45,923 nucleotides of DNA from Methylobacterium crusticola. Lineage in GTDB: Bacteria; Pseudomonadota; Alphaproteobacteria; Rhizobiales; Beijerinckiaceae. A program made the position numbers and the translations under genes. The stretch lies in NCBI RefSeq assembly GCF_003574465.1, contig NZ_QOWC01000042.1, positions 1-45,923 on the forward strand, in the 5' to 3' direction. Positions 23,823 through 38,941 of the stretch are shown here, piece after piece. The notes beneath the pieces were generated by a model. It was not told the origin of the DNA and did not search any database. It saw only the letters and a list, made by a program, of their open reading frames with translations. Within the stretch, counting starts at the first letter, position 1. Every line of letters starts with the position of its first letter.

Positions 23823-24956
23823 TCAGGCGGCCCGGTCCCGCTCGGCCCGCGCCCAGCCGTCGCGGGTCTCGCCGACGAAGTCCTGGAGGCGGCCCGCCGC
23901 GATCGCCCCGCGCAGGCCCGCCATCAGGTCCTGGTAGTAGGCGAGGTTGTTCCAGGTCAGCAGCATCATGCCGAGGATCTCGCCCGCCCGCACGAGGTGG
24001 TGCAGGTAGGCCTTGCTGTAGAGGGTGGCGGCCGGGCAGGTCGACGCCGGATCGAGGGGGGCGTGGTCCTCCGCGAAGCGGGCGTTGCGCAGGTTGAGGC
24101 GGCCGTGGCGGGTGTAGACCATGCCGTGGCGGCCGGCCCGGGTCGGCATCACGCAGTCGAACATGTCGACGCCGCGGCTCACCGCCTGGACGAGGTCGTC
24201 GGGCGTGCCGACGCCCATGAGGTAGCGCGGCTTCGCGCCCGGCAGGTGCGGCTCCACGGCCTCGATCATCGCCAGCATCGTGGCCTGCGGCTCGCCGACC
24301 GCGAGGCCGCCGATGGCGTAGCCCTTGAGGTCGAGCCCGACGAGGGCGCGGGCGCTCTCGACCCGCAGGGCCGGGACGTCGCCGCCCTGCACGATGCCGA
24401 ACAGGGCCTTGCCGGGCTGCTCGCCGAAGGCGATGCGGCAGCGCTCGGCCCAGCGCAGGGACAGGCGCATGGCGCCCGCGACGGCGGCCTCCGGGGCGGG
24501 CAGGCGCACGCACTCGTCGAGCTGCATCTGGATGTCGGAGCCGAGCAGCCCCTGGATCTCGATCGAGCGCTCGGGGGTCAGCATGTGGGCGGTGCCGTCG
24601 ATGTGCGACTGGAAGCGGACCCCGGTCTCGTCGAGCTTGCGCAGGCCGGACAGGGACATGACCTGGAAGCCGCCGGAATCCGTCAGGATCGGGTAGGGCC
24701 ACTGCATGAAGGCGTGCAGGCCGCCGAGCCGCGCCATGCGCTCGGCGCCGGGGCGCAGCATCAGGTGGTAGGTGTTGCCCAGCACCACGTCGGCGCCGAG
24801 CGCCTTCACCTGCTCGGGGTACATCGCCTTGACGGTTCCGGCGGTGCCGACCGGCATGAAGGCCGGCGTGCGGATCACCCCGCGGGGCATCCGGATCTCG
24901 CCGGTGCGGGCGGCGCCGTCCCGCGCCGCCACGGTGAAGCTGAACGTCTCGGTCAT
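23823..24956 (-). CDS. tgt: tRNA-guanine transglycosylase, zinc site mostly lost
   Basis: The 377-residue enzyme replaces G34 of GUN-anticodon tRNAs with preQ1 for queuosine synthesis. [23 protein letters not shown] (Asp93), FGIVQGG and [15 protein letters not shown] (nucleophile Asp267) are all present. The zinc region differs: against the usual CxCxxC plus His, the sequence [21 protein letters not shown] has Ser305, Cys307 and Ala310. The distal His is Asn336 in [10 protein letters not shown]. Only one ligand of four remains. It overlaps the queA stop by one base (TGATG), so the two are translated together. Confidence 0.95.
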   Translation of the reverse strand: MTETFSFTVAARDGAARTGEIRMPRGVIRTPAFMPVGTAGTVKAMYPEQVKALGADVVLGNTYHLMLRPGAERMARLGGLHAFMQWPYPILTDSGGFQVMSLSGLRKLDETGVRFQSHIDGTAHMLTPERSIEIQGLLGSDIQMQLDECVRLPAPEAAVAGAMRLSLRWAERCRIAFGEQPGKALFGIVQGGDVPALRVESARALVGLDLKGYAIGGLAVGEPQATMLAMIEAVEPHLPGAKPRYLMGVGTPDDLVQAVSRGVDMFDCVMPTRAGRHGMVYTRHGRLNLRNARFAEDHAPLDPASTCPAATLYSKAYLHHLVRAGEILGMMLLTWNNLAYYQDLMAGLRGAIAAGRLQDFVGETRDGWARAERDRAA

Positions 24957-26041
24957 CAGGTCTCCGCCCGGAACAGCAGGCTGGAATCGCCGTAGGAGTA
25001 GAACCGGTAGCCGCCCGCGACCGCGGCCGCGTAGGCCCGCCGCATCGGCGCGAGCCCCGCGAAGGCCGAGACCAGCATGAACAGCGTCGAGCGCGGCAGG
25101 TGGAAGTTCGTCATCAGCACGTCGACGGCCCGGAAGCGGTGGCCCGGCGTGATGAAGATCCCGGTCGTGCCCGCGAAGGGCCGGATGGTGCCGTCCGGGT
25201 CGGCGGCGCTCTCGATGAGGCGCAGCGCCGTGGTGCCGACCGCGACCACGCGCCCGCCCGCGGCGCGGGCCCGGTTCAGCGCCCCGGCCGCCTCGGGCGT
25301 GATCGTGCCGATCTCGTCGTGCATGCGATGGTCGGCCGTGTCGTCCGCCTTGACGGGCAGGAAGGTGCCGGCGCCGACGTGGAGCGTGACGCGGACCTGC
25401 CCCAGTCCCGCGGCCGCGCAGCGCGCGATCAGCTCCGGCGTGAAGTGGAGGCCGGCGGTGGGGGCCGCCACGGCCCCGGGCTCGCGGGCAAAGACCGTCT
25501 GGTAGTCGACGGCGTCCCGCGCGTCCGTCGCCCGCCGGGCCGCGATGTAGGGCGGCAGCGGCAGCGCGCCGAGGCGGGCCACGGCCTCGTCGAGGAGCGG
25601 CCCGGCGAGGTCGAACGCGAAAGTGACCTCGCCGCCCTCCCGGCGCTCCGCGACCGTGGCGTCGAGGTCGCCGAGGCCGCAGGCGTTGCCGGCCCCGGGC
25701 GCCCCGAAGCGCACGCGGTCGCCGACCCGCAGCCGCTTGGCCGGCCGCGCGAAGGCCCGCCAGCGCTCCGGCGCCTCACGCAGGTGGAGCAGCGCCTCGA
25801 TCCGGACGGCGCCGCCCTCGGGGCGGTGGCGCAGGCCGGTCAGGCGGGCCGGGATCACCCGGGTGTCGTTGAAGACCAGCACGTCGCCCGGCCGCAGCAG
25901 GTCCGGCAGGTCGCGCACGAGCCGATCCTCCGGATCCCGCTCCGGCCTCAGCACCATCAGCCGGCTCGCATCCCGCGGCACCGCGGGGCGGAGCGCGATG
26001 CGGTCCTCGGGCAGGTCGAAGTCGAACAGGTCCACGCGCAT
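24956..26041 (-). CDS. queA: S-adenosylmethionine:tRNA ribosyltransferase-isomerase
   Basis: The 361-residue enzyme converts preQ1-tRNA to epoxyqueuosine-tRNA with SAM, the step after Tgt. It opens [19 protein letters not shown], and has [52 protein letters not shown] and [19 protein letters not shown] in the family order. The start at 26041 matches the conserved N-terminus; ATGs at 26050 and 26056 are also in frame, and none has a good ribosome site. The frame stays open far upstream, but that part runs antisense through marR and is not real. Confidence 0.96.
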   Translation of the reverse strand: MRVDLFDFDLPEDRIALRPAVPRDASRLMVLRPERDPEDRLVRDLPDLLRPGDVLVFNDTRVIPARLTGLRHRPEGGAVRIEALLHLREAPERWRAFARPAKRLRVGDRVRFGAPGAGNACGLGDLDATVAERREGGEVTFAFDLAGPLLDEAVARLGALPLPPYIAARRATDARDAVDYQTVFAREPGAVAAPTAGLHFTPELIARCAAAGLGQVRVTLHVGAGTFLPVKADDTADHRMHDEIGTITPEAAGALNRARAAGGRVVAVGTTALRLIESAADPDGTIRPFAGTTGIFITPGHRFRAVDVLMTNFHLPRSTLFMLVSAFAGLAPMRRAYAAAVAGGYRFYSYGDSSLLFRAET

Positions 26042-26096
26042 GGGGGCCATCAGCATGGATTCGGCCGCGGGATCAACCGGGGCGCCGGTCGCCAGA

Positions 26097-26134
26097 TTGA
26101 CAACATGCTGTCGACATGACAACGTATTGACGTC
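26097..26134 (+). promoter_or_regulatory. Candidate operator/promoter of marR
   Basis: The queA-marR divergent gap contains TTGACA (26097-26102), the 8-bp palindrome TGTCGACA (26109-26116) and repeated TGACAAC elements just before the marR ATG. MarR regulators commonly bind such palindromes in divergent gaps and repress themselves. The -10 is not clear, and no ribosome site precedes the ATG. Confidence 0.4.
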
Positions 26135-26665
26135 ATGCCGAGCCGCGTCCTTACCGATCGTCCCGCCGCCTTCACGGACCTCGTCCTCGAGGTGTTCCGC
26201 CTGAACGGCGCCCTGCTCGCGGCGGGCGACGGCCTGACGCGCGACCTCGGCCTCACCAGCGCCCGCTGGCAGGTGCTCGGCGCCCTCGCCCTGGCGGGGC
26301 AGCCCCTGACCGTGGCCGGCATCGCCCGCCGCATGGGGCTGACCCGGCAGGCGGTGCGGCGGCTGGTGGCGGACCTCGGGCGCGACGGCTTCGTGGGCCT
26401 CGATCCCAATCCCGACCACCGGCGGGCCTCCCTGGTCGTGCCCACCGGTGCGGGACGCCGGGCCTACGCGGCGGCGGGCCTGCGCCAGGCGGCCTGGGCG
26501 GAGCGGGTGGCCCGGGAATGCGACGTCGCATCCCTGACGGAGGCGGCGTGCCTGCTCCGGCGCCTGCGCGCCGCGCTGGAGCGGGACGAGGCAACGGGCG
26601 CGATGGAGACAGACGATGAGCCAGGTGGTGCTGATCAACCCGTTCGAGGTCCGGCCCGGCGATGA
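26135..26665 (+). CDS. MarR-family transcriptional regulator
   Basis: The 176-residue winged-helix protein shows [36 protein letters not shown] (recognition helix) and a beta wing with the characteristic [15 protein letters not shown] (D-x-R-R-x). The ligand is unknown. It overlaps the following ABM-fold gene by 50 bases, which suggests that gene is its partner in regulation or function. Its C-terminal 20 residues, in the overlap, are hydrophilic and probably disordered. Confidence 0.88.
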   Translation: MPSRVLTDRPAAFTDLVLEVFRLNGALLAAGDGLTRDLGLTSARWQVLGALALAGQPLTVAGIARRMGLTRQAVRRLVADLGRDGFVGLDPNPDHRRASLVVPTGAGRRAYAAAGLRQAAWAERVARECDVASLTEAACLLRRLRAALERDEATGAMETDDEPGGADQPVRGPARR

Positions 26666-26912
26666 GGCGGCGGCTCTCGCGTACTGGGACCGGGCGGCCG
26701 CGCATCTGCGCGGGGCGCCCGGGTTCGTGTCGACGACGCTCCACCGCGCGCTGCGGCCGGACGCGCGCTTCCCGCTCGTGAACGTCGCGGCGTGGGCCTC
26801 GGCCGAGGCGTTCCAGGCGGCGGTGGGCAGCCCGGCGTTCCGGGCCCTCACCGGCGACGAGGCGGCGCGCTTCCCCCATCATCCGGCGCTCTACGCGATC
26901 GTGCGCACCTGA
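26616..26912 (+). CDS. Antibiotic biosynthesis monooxygenase (ABM) fold protein
   Basis: The 98-residue protein fits the dimeric ferredoxin-like ABM/DUF family: [21 protein letters not shown] at the start (key residues INPFEV, FxW-type helix), [30 protein letters not shown] and the late PALYAIVRT strand. Relatives are small heme-degrading or quinol oxygenases and stress proteins; the substrate is not predictable. GGAG lies 8 bases before the ATG, which supports the 50-base overlap with marR as real. The two genes are probably one transcription unit. Confidence 0.8.
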   Translation: MSQVVLINPFEVRPGDEAAALAYWDRAAAHLRGAPGFVSTTLHRALRPDARFPLVNVAAWASAEAFQAAVGSPAFRALTGDEAARFPHHPALYAIVRT

Positions 26913-26995
26913 GGGACCCGGCTCCCTATGGCGGCGGGGGCGCCGGCGCGCCATCTCCGGGCCACGCGCCCCGCCACCGGCCCTGGAGGTCCGCC

Positions 26996-27199
26996 ATGAC
27001 GACGCAACCGACCCTCGACGCCGAGCTGATCGCCTGGTGGGAGTGCGAGGCCGCCCGGCTGGAGAGCCTCGCGGCCTCGGCCCGCTGGGGCTTCCTGCGG
27101 CGGCGCTACGAGCGCAAGGCCGCCGCCGCCCGCGCCCGGGCGCAGGTGAGCCGCGTGCGCGAGGCCGGCCGCCGGGAGCCCGCGCACCGCACCGGCTGA
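26996..27199 (+). CDS. Small basic helical protein, unknown function
   Basis: 67 residues, rich in Ala and Arg: LIAWWECEAARLESLAASARW, then LRRRYERKAAAARARAQVSR (mostly one long amphipathic helix). No family is recognised. GGAGG six bases before the ATG at 26996 is a strong ribosome site, and codon use matches the neighbours. It follows the ABM gene by 83 bases on the same strand. Confidence 0.6.
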   Translation: MTTQPTLDAELIAWWECEAARLESLAASARWGFLRRRYERKAAAARARAQVSRVREAGRREPAHRTG

Positions 27200-27412
27200 G
27201 GCCCCCGCCCGATAGCCCCGGCTATGACCTGTGCCGTGGCCTTCCGCCGGCCTCCCGCGTAAGGGAGCGGCGCGGTTCAGGCCCGGCCCGGTCGCGCGCG
27301 CCGGGCCCGGGGTGCGGCGCGCCGCGCCGTCGTCGCGCCTGAAGCATCGGCCCCCTCGCGAGAAGCCTCGACAGCGTCTCGGGCCGGTCCTCCCTCGTCT
27401 CGGATCGTCGCC

Positions 27413-28300
27413 ATGGAACGCGCCCAAGCCGCCGCACTCGTCAGCGCCGGGCTCGGCCTCGCGGTGCTCGCCCTCAAGTTCGCCGCCTGGTGGCTCACCG
27501 GCAGCCTCGCCCTCTACTCGGACGCCCTCGAGAGCATCGTCAACGTGGTGGCGGCCGGGACCGCCTTCGTGGCCCTGCGGGTGGCGGCCCGGCCCGCCGA
27601 CCAGGAGCATCCCTACGGCCACCACAAGGCCGAGTACTTCTCCGCCGTCATCGAGGGCGTCCTGATCGTGGTCGCGGCAGTGCTGATCCTGCGCGACGCC
27701 TACGGGGTGCTCCAGGCGCCGCGGGCGCTCGAGATGCCGCTCCTCGGCGTGGCGGTGAACGGGCTCGCCACCGTGATCAACGCGGTCTGGGGCTCGATGC
27801 TGCTCAAGCGCGGGCGCGCCTGGCGCTCGCCCGCGCTGATCGCCGACGGCCGCCACGTGATGGCCGACGTGGTCACCTCCGCGGGCGTCCTGGCCGGGCT
27901 CGGGCTCGCGGCCGCCACCGGCTGGCTGATCCTCGATCCGCTGATCGCGGTCGCGGTCGCGCTCAACATCCTGTGGTCGGGCTGGGGCATGGTGCGGGAT
28001 TCGATCAACGGCCTGATGGACCAGGCCGCCTCCCCCGAGATGGTGACGCAGATCCGCCGGCTCATCTCGCTGCACGGCGAGGGCGCCCTCGAGGCCCACG
28101 ACGTGCGCACCCGGCACGCCGGCCAGGCCACCTTCATCGACTTCCACCTCGTGGTGCCGGGCGAGATGACGGTGGCCGAGTCGCACGCCATCTGCGACCG
28201 CCTGGAGGCGGCCATCGAGGGCGCCGTGGAGGGCGCCGTGGTGACGATCCACGTCGAGCCCGGGGACGAAGCCAAGCAGCGCGGGGTGCCGGTGCTCTGA
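27413..28300 (+). CDS. Cation diffusion facilitator family transporter
   Basis: The 295-residue inner-membrane protein has about six hydrophobic segments (residues 8-200) and a C-terminal cytoplasmic ferredoxin-like domain (215-285: EAHDVRTRHAG, FIDFHLVVPGEMTV). The motif SDALESIVN in segment 2 (Asp37) and ADGRHVMADVVTS in segment 5 (His148, Asp152) form the transport site. HPYGHHKAEYFS follows segment 2. The segment-2 half-site is D-A-L-E-S rather than the HxxxD of zinc transporters or the DxxxD of FieF, so the metal is uncertain. It exports divalent cations in exchange for protons. The 213 bases before it contain no recognised riboswitch or gene. Confidence 0.92.
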   Translation: MERAQAAALVSAGLGLAVLALKFAAWWLTGSLALYSDALESIVNVVAAGTAFVALRVAARPADQEHPYGHHKAEYFSAVIEGVLIVVAAVLILRDAYGVLQAPRALEMPLLGVAVNGLATVINAVWGSMLLKRGRAWRSPALIADGRHVMADVVTSAGVLAGLGLAAATGWLILDPLIAVAVALNILWSGWGMVRDSINGLMDQAASPEMVTQIRRLISLHGEGALEAHDVRTRHAGQATFIDFHLVVPGEMTVAESHAICDRLEAAIEGAVEGAVVTIHVEPGDEAKQRGVPVL

Positions 28301-28320
28301 GGGCGGGGCGCCGCCCCCGT
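28301..28320. terminator. Bidirectional hairpin between convergent genes
   Basis: GGGCGG/CCGCCC with a GGCG loop lies exactly between the transporter stop and the aminotransferase stop and is followed by CCCGTTT on the plus strand. It is a likely shared terminator. Confidence 0.5.
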
Positions 28321-28321
28321 T

Positions 28322-29530
28322 TCAGCGCGGCATCAGGGCCGGCACCATCCGGCGCATCGCCTCCCGCAGGTCGTCGGCGCTCCGGGCAAAGCAGAGGCGC
28401 AGGAACCCCTCGCCCCCGGGGCCGAAGGCCGTGCCGGGCGCGAGGCCGACATTCGCCTCGTCGACGAGGCGCATCGCCAGCAGGCGGGCATCCGGCTCGG
28501 CGGGCACGCGCGGGAAGGCGTAGAAGGCCCCCGGCGGGTAGGGGAGCTGCACGCCGGGCACGGACCGCAGCGCGTCGCACACGATGGCGCGGCCCTCGCG
28601 CGCCTGCGCGATCTGGGCGGCCACCAGGGCCTCGCCCTCCCGCAGCGCCGTGACGGCGGCGTGCTGCAGGAAGGTCGCGACCCCCGAGGTGCCGTACAGG
28701 ATCAGCCCCTCGACCGCCGGCGCGAGGGCGGCCGGCCCCTCGAGCCAGCCGATGCGCCAACCGGTCATGGCCCAGTTCTTCGAGAAGGTCTGGACGAACA
28801 GCACCCGGTCCCGGTCCCCGGGCTGCCAGACGTCGCGGATCGACGGCGCGCGGCCGAGGGCGGCGTGGTCCGGATCGAAGCTGAAGCGGCCGTAGATCTC
28901 GTCGGCGATGATCCAGAGCCGGTGGCGCCGCGCGATGGCGAGCAGGGCCTCGAGGTCGGACCGGGTCGCGGTCCAGCCCGTCGGGTTGGCGGGCGAGTTG
29001 ACCACGATGGCGCGGGTGCGGGGCGTGACCGCGGCGGCGATGCGGGCGATGTCGAGGGACCAGCCGGCCTCGGGCTCGAACTGCATCGGCACCGGGACGG
29101 CGCGGGCGCCGAGGGCCGCGATGGCGCCGAAGAAGTTCGACCAGGTCGGCGACGGGATGACGATCTCGTCGCCCGGCTCGGCGGCGACCCGGATGGCGGT
29201 GTGGAAGGCGTGCATCCCGCCCACCGTGACGAAGAACCGGCCCGGATCGGCCTCATCGCCGTAGAGTCCCGTCACGTAGGCGGCGAGCGCCTCGCGCAGG
29301 GGGGCGATGCCGAGCATCCGCGTGTAGAAGGTCGCGCCGTCCCGGATCGCCCGCTCGGCCGCCGCGCCGATGAAGTCCGGGGTCGGCCGGTCGCCTTCCC
29401 CGACCCAGAGCGGGATCAGCCCCGGCCGGTGCACGCCGTAGGCGACGAGCTCGCCGATGCCGCTCGGCAGCACGCCGGCGGCCTCGGCGCTGACCGGGGG
29501 CATCGTGTCGGGCAGGAGCGTGGCGGTCAT
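28322..29530 (-). CDS. Class I/II PLP-dependent aminotransferase
   Basis: The 402-residue fold type I enzyme has the PLP Lys251 in TFSKNWAMTGWRIGW, the cofactor Asp210/Tyr213 in ADEIYGRF, NSPANPTGW at 178-186 and an Arg-containing C-terminal FLRLCFA. It resembles aspartate/aromatic-type aminotransferases (AspC/AAT subgroup Igamma); the substrate is not clear. The start at 29530 matches the beginning of conserved sequence and has only a weak ribosome site. The frame stays open upstream, antisense-like through glgB, and that part is rejected. It lies 86 bases after glgB on the same strand and may be read through from the glucan operon. Confidence 0.9.
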   Translation of the reverse strand: MTATLLPDTMPPVSAEAAGVLPSGIGELVAYGVHRPGLIPLWVGEGDRPTPDFIGAAAERAIRDGATFYTRMLGIAPLREALAAYVTGLYGDEADPGRFFVTVGGMHAFHTAIRVAAEPGDEIVIPSPTWSNFFGAIAALGARAVPVPMQFEPEAGWSLDIARIAAAVTPRTRAIVVNSPANPTGWTATRSDLEALLAIARRHRLWIIADEIYGRFSFDPDHAALGRAPSIRDVWQPGDRDRVLFVQTFSKNWAMTGWRIGWLEGPAALAPAVEGLILYGTSGVATFLQHAAVTALREGEALVAAQIAQAREGRAIVCDALRSVPGVQLPYPPGAFYAFPRVPAEPDARLLAMRLVDEANVGLAPGTAFGPGGEGFLRLCFARSADDLREAMRRMVPALMPR

Positions 29531-29616
29531 GCGGGGCGTCTCGAACCTTGCGAAAACGAAGGCGGCCCCGAGCCATGCCGCTCGGGGCCGTCGGATGCAA
29601 GCCGTGCCGGGGCGTC

Positions 29617-32028
29617 TCAGCCCTCGCGCACCAGGATCAGCGTGGCGAGCGGCGGCAGGGACAGGGTGAGCGAGCAGGCATGCCCGTGCGAGGGCTCGGG
29701 CACCGCGGCGACGCCGCCGTAATTGCCGACGTTGCTGCCGCCGTAGACCCCGGCGTCGGAGTTGAACGCCTCGCGGTAATGGCCCCCCGCCGGCACGCCG
29801 ACGCGGTAGCCGTGACGGGCCACCGGCGTGAAGTTCGAGACCACGATGGCCACCTCCCCCTCCCGGCGTCCCTTGCGCGCCCAGGCGATGACGTTGTTCT
29901 CGGCGTCGTCCGAGACCAGCCACTGGAAGCCCCCCGCCTCCGTGTCGCGGGCGTGGAGCGCCGGCGTCGCGACGTAGAGGTGGTTGAGGTCGCGCACCAT
30001 GGCCTTCAGGCCGGCATGGTGGGGATCCTCCAGCAGGTGCCAGTCCAGGCTCTGGTTGTGGTTCCACTCCCGCTCCTGGCCGAACTCGCCGCCCATGAAC
30101 AGCAGCTTCTTGCCCGGGTGCCCCCACATGAAGCCGAGATAGGCCCGCAGGTTGGCGAAGCGCTGCCAGCGGTCCCCCGGCATCTTGCCGAGGAGGGAGC
30201 CCTTCCCGTGCACGACCTCGTCGTGGGACAGCGGCAGGATGAAGTTCTCCGAGAAGGCGTAGAGCAGCCCGAAGGTCAGGTCGTGGTGATGGTAGCGGCG
30301 GTGGATCGGCTCCTTCGAGATGAACCGCAGGGTGTCGTGCATCCACCCCATGTTCCACTTGAAGCCGAAGCCCAGGCCGCCGGTGTAGGTCGGGTGCGAG
30401 ACGCCCGGCCAGGAGGTCGATTCCTCCGCCACCGTCATGGTGCCGGGGGCGTGGCTGTAGGTGGCCTCGTTCGTGCGGCGCAGGAAGTCGATGGCGTCGA
30501 GGTTCTCGTTGCCGCCGTACTGGTTGGGGATCCACTCGCCGTCGCGGCGCGAGTAGTCGAGGTAGAGCATCGACGCCACCGCATCGACCCTGAGCCCGTC
30601 GAGGTGGTAGTGCTCGAGCCAGAACCGGGCGTTGGAGGCGAGGAAGGCCGAGACCTCGGTGCGCCCGAAATTGTAGATGTAGGTGCCCCAGTCCTGGTGG
30701 AAGCCCTGGCGCGGGTCGGCGTGCTCGTACAGGTGGGTGCCGTCGAACTGGCCGAGGCCGTGGGCGTCGAGGGGGAAGTGGCCCGGCACCCAGTCGAGCA
30801 GGATGCCGATGCCGGCCTCGTGAGCCGCGTTGACGAACTCGGCGAAGTCGTCCGGCGTGCCGAACCGGCTGGTCGGCGCGTAGAGCGAGACCGGCTGGTA
30901 GCCCCAGGAGCCGTCGAACGGGTGCTCGGTGATGGGCAGGAGCTCGATGTGGGTGAAGCCCATCTCCTTGACGTAGGGGATCAGCCGCGCGGCGAGCTCC
31001 CGGTAGGTCAGGTAGCGGTTGCCCTCCTCGGGCACCCGGGCCCAGGAGCCGAGATGGACCTCGTAGATCGAGATCGGGCCGTGCCGGTGGTCGAGCTTGC
31101 CCCGGGACGTCATCCAGGCCTCGTCGCGCCACGCGGGCGAGGGCTGCCCGACGAGGCGCGAGGCGGTCTCGGGGGGCTGCTGGGCCGCGAACGCCACGGG
31201 ATCGGCCTTCAGCGGCAGGAGCGCGCCGTCGGGCCCGCGGATCTCGAACTTGTAGTGGACGCCCTTCGGCAGTTCCGGGATGAACAGCTCCCAGACGCCG
31301 CCGTCCTGCCACAGGCGCATCGGGTGGCGCCGGCCGTCCCAGTCGTTGAAGTCGCCCACGATCGAGACCCGGCGGGCGTTGGGGGCCCAGACCGCGAAGC
31401 GGAAGCCCGGGATGCCGCCGATCGAGACGGCCTGGCCGCCGAGCACCCGGTGGACGGCGTCGTTGCCGACGTCGCGCAGGAGGCCGATCTCGAACGCGTC
31501 GAGGGTGGTGCCGAACTCGTAGGGGTCGCGGCGGGTGCGCTCGGTGTTGTCCCAGCCCTCGACGGCGATGCGGTAATCCGGCCGCTGCGGGTGCGGGAAG
31601 GCCGCGACGAAGAAGCCCGACGGGTGGCGCCGGTCCATGGGCACGCGCTCGTCGCCGACGAGCACCGTGGCGGCGCGTGCCTCGGGCAGCACCGCCCGCA
31701 CCTCCCACTGGCCCGGGCCGACCTCGTGCGGCCCGAGCACCCCGAAGGGATCGCCGTGGTCGGCGCGCATCATCGCCTCGACGGCGTCCGGGTGCACGGC
31801 GTAGCTGCGCCCCTGCGCGGCCGGCCGCGCCGCGCGCGGGGGCGACGGCTCCGAGATCCGGGCGGAGGGCGCGGCCTGCATGGCGGCCGCCCGCCGGGTG
31901 CCGGCGGGCGCGCCCTGGGCCGGATCGGCCGGGGCGGCAGGCTCCTGCCGTGGGCTCGTCGCGGGCCGTGGCGCGGTCGGAGCCTGGCCGCGGTCCGGCG
32001 TCCTGTCGCGGGTCTCGTCGTCCATCAT
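29617..32028 (-). CDS. glgB: 1,4-alpha-glucan branching enzyme
   Basis: The 803-residue GH13 enzyme introduces alpha-1,6 branches. Residues 1-75 are a Pro/Ala-rich extension not found in most GlgB. An N1 CBM48-like domain follows (DPFGVLGPHEV near 93), then a second (FAVWAPNARRVSIVGDFNDWDG near 211, key residues WAPNA and GDFNDW). The catalytic barrel has Asp482 in GLRVDAVASMLY, Glu535 in VAEESTSWP and Asp603 in LSHDEVVHGKGS. The start is immediately adjacent to the treS-mak stop (TGA-ATG) with AAGG eight bases upstream, so it is translationally coupled. Its product branches the linear glucan made by GlgE. Confidence 0.96.
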   Translation of the reverse strand: MMDDETRDRTPDRGQAPTAPRPATSPRQEPAAPADPAQGAPAGTRRAAAMQAAPSARISEPSPPRAARPAAQGRSYAVHPDAVEAMMRADHGDPFGVLGPHEVGPGQWEVRAVLPEARAATVLVGDERVPMDRRHPSGFFVAAFPHPQRPDYRIAVEGWDNTERTRRDPYEFGTTLDAFEIGLLRDVGNDAVHRVLGGQAVSIGGIPGFRFAVWAPNARRVSIVGDFNDWDGRRHPMRLWQDGGVWELFIPELPKGVHYKFEIRGPDGALLPLKADPVAFAAQQPPETASRLVGQPSPAWRDEAWMTSRGKLDHRHGPISIYEVHLGSWARVPEEGNRYLTYRELAARLIPYVKEMGFTHIELLPITEHPFDGSWGYQPVSLYAPTSRFGTPDDFAEFVNAAHEAGIGILLDWVPGHFPLDAHGLGQFDGTHLYEHADPRQGFHQDWGTYIYNFGRTEVSAFLASNARFWLEHYHLDGLRVDAVASMLYLDYSRRDGEWIPNQYGGNENLDAIDFLRRTNEATYSHAPGTMTVAEESTSWPGVSHPTYTGGLGFGFKWNMGWMHDTLRFISKEPIHRRYHHHDLTFGLLYAFSENFILPLSHDEVVHGKGSLLGKMPGDRWQRFANLRAYLGFMWGHPGKKLLFMGGEFGQEREWNHNQSLDWHLLEDPHHAGLKAMVRDLNHLYVATPALHARDTEAGGFQWLVSDDAENNVIAWARKGRREGEVAIVVSNFTPVARHGYRVGVPAGGHYREAFNSDAGVYGGSNVGNYGGVAAVPEPSHGHACSLTLSLPPLATLILVREG

Positions 32029-35292
<3,264 letters not shown>

Positions 35293-35455
35293 CGCGTCAG
35301 AGCCTCACTCGATCGGGTCGCGGCGCCGGGCTTGAACGCTTGCGCGGTGCTTCGCTCAACGCGGGGCGCCAGGGGATTGTTCGGGGACGGCGGGGCGGGT
35401 CGGCTCCGACGCGGCGACGGGCGGGGCCGACCCGCCCGCACCCAGCGAGGCCCGG

Positions 35456-38866
<3,411 letters not shown>

Positions 38867-38913
38867 CGGGCCCGATCCTGCCTGCTGTCGTTGTCGTGAG
38901 CGCCGTCGTCCGC

Positions 38914-38935
38914 GCGGACCGGCAAACCGGTCCGC
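38914..38935 (-). repeat. Intercistronic 9-bp hairpin before glgE
   Basis: A perfect inverted repeat GCGGACCGG/CCGGTCCGC with loop CAAA lies between the malQ-treY stop and the glgE ATG. It has no T tract. It could set the relative mRNA levels of the two halves of the operon by pausing or by protecting mRNA ends. Confidence 0.5.
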
Positions 38936-38941
38936 ATCGGT

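Noticed and set aside
26042..26851. N-terminal extension of queA to 631 residues
   Set aside because: It runs antisense through marR, and the conserved QueA start is at 26041.
29531..31708. Extension of the aminotransferase frame to 1128 residues
   Set aside because: The upstream part is an out-of-frame, arginine-rich reading of glgB. The conserved aminotransferase begins at 29530.
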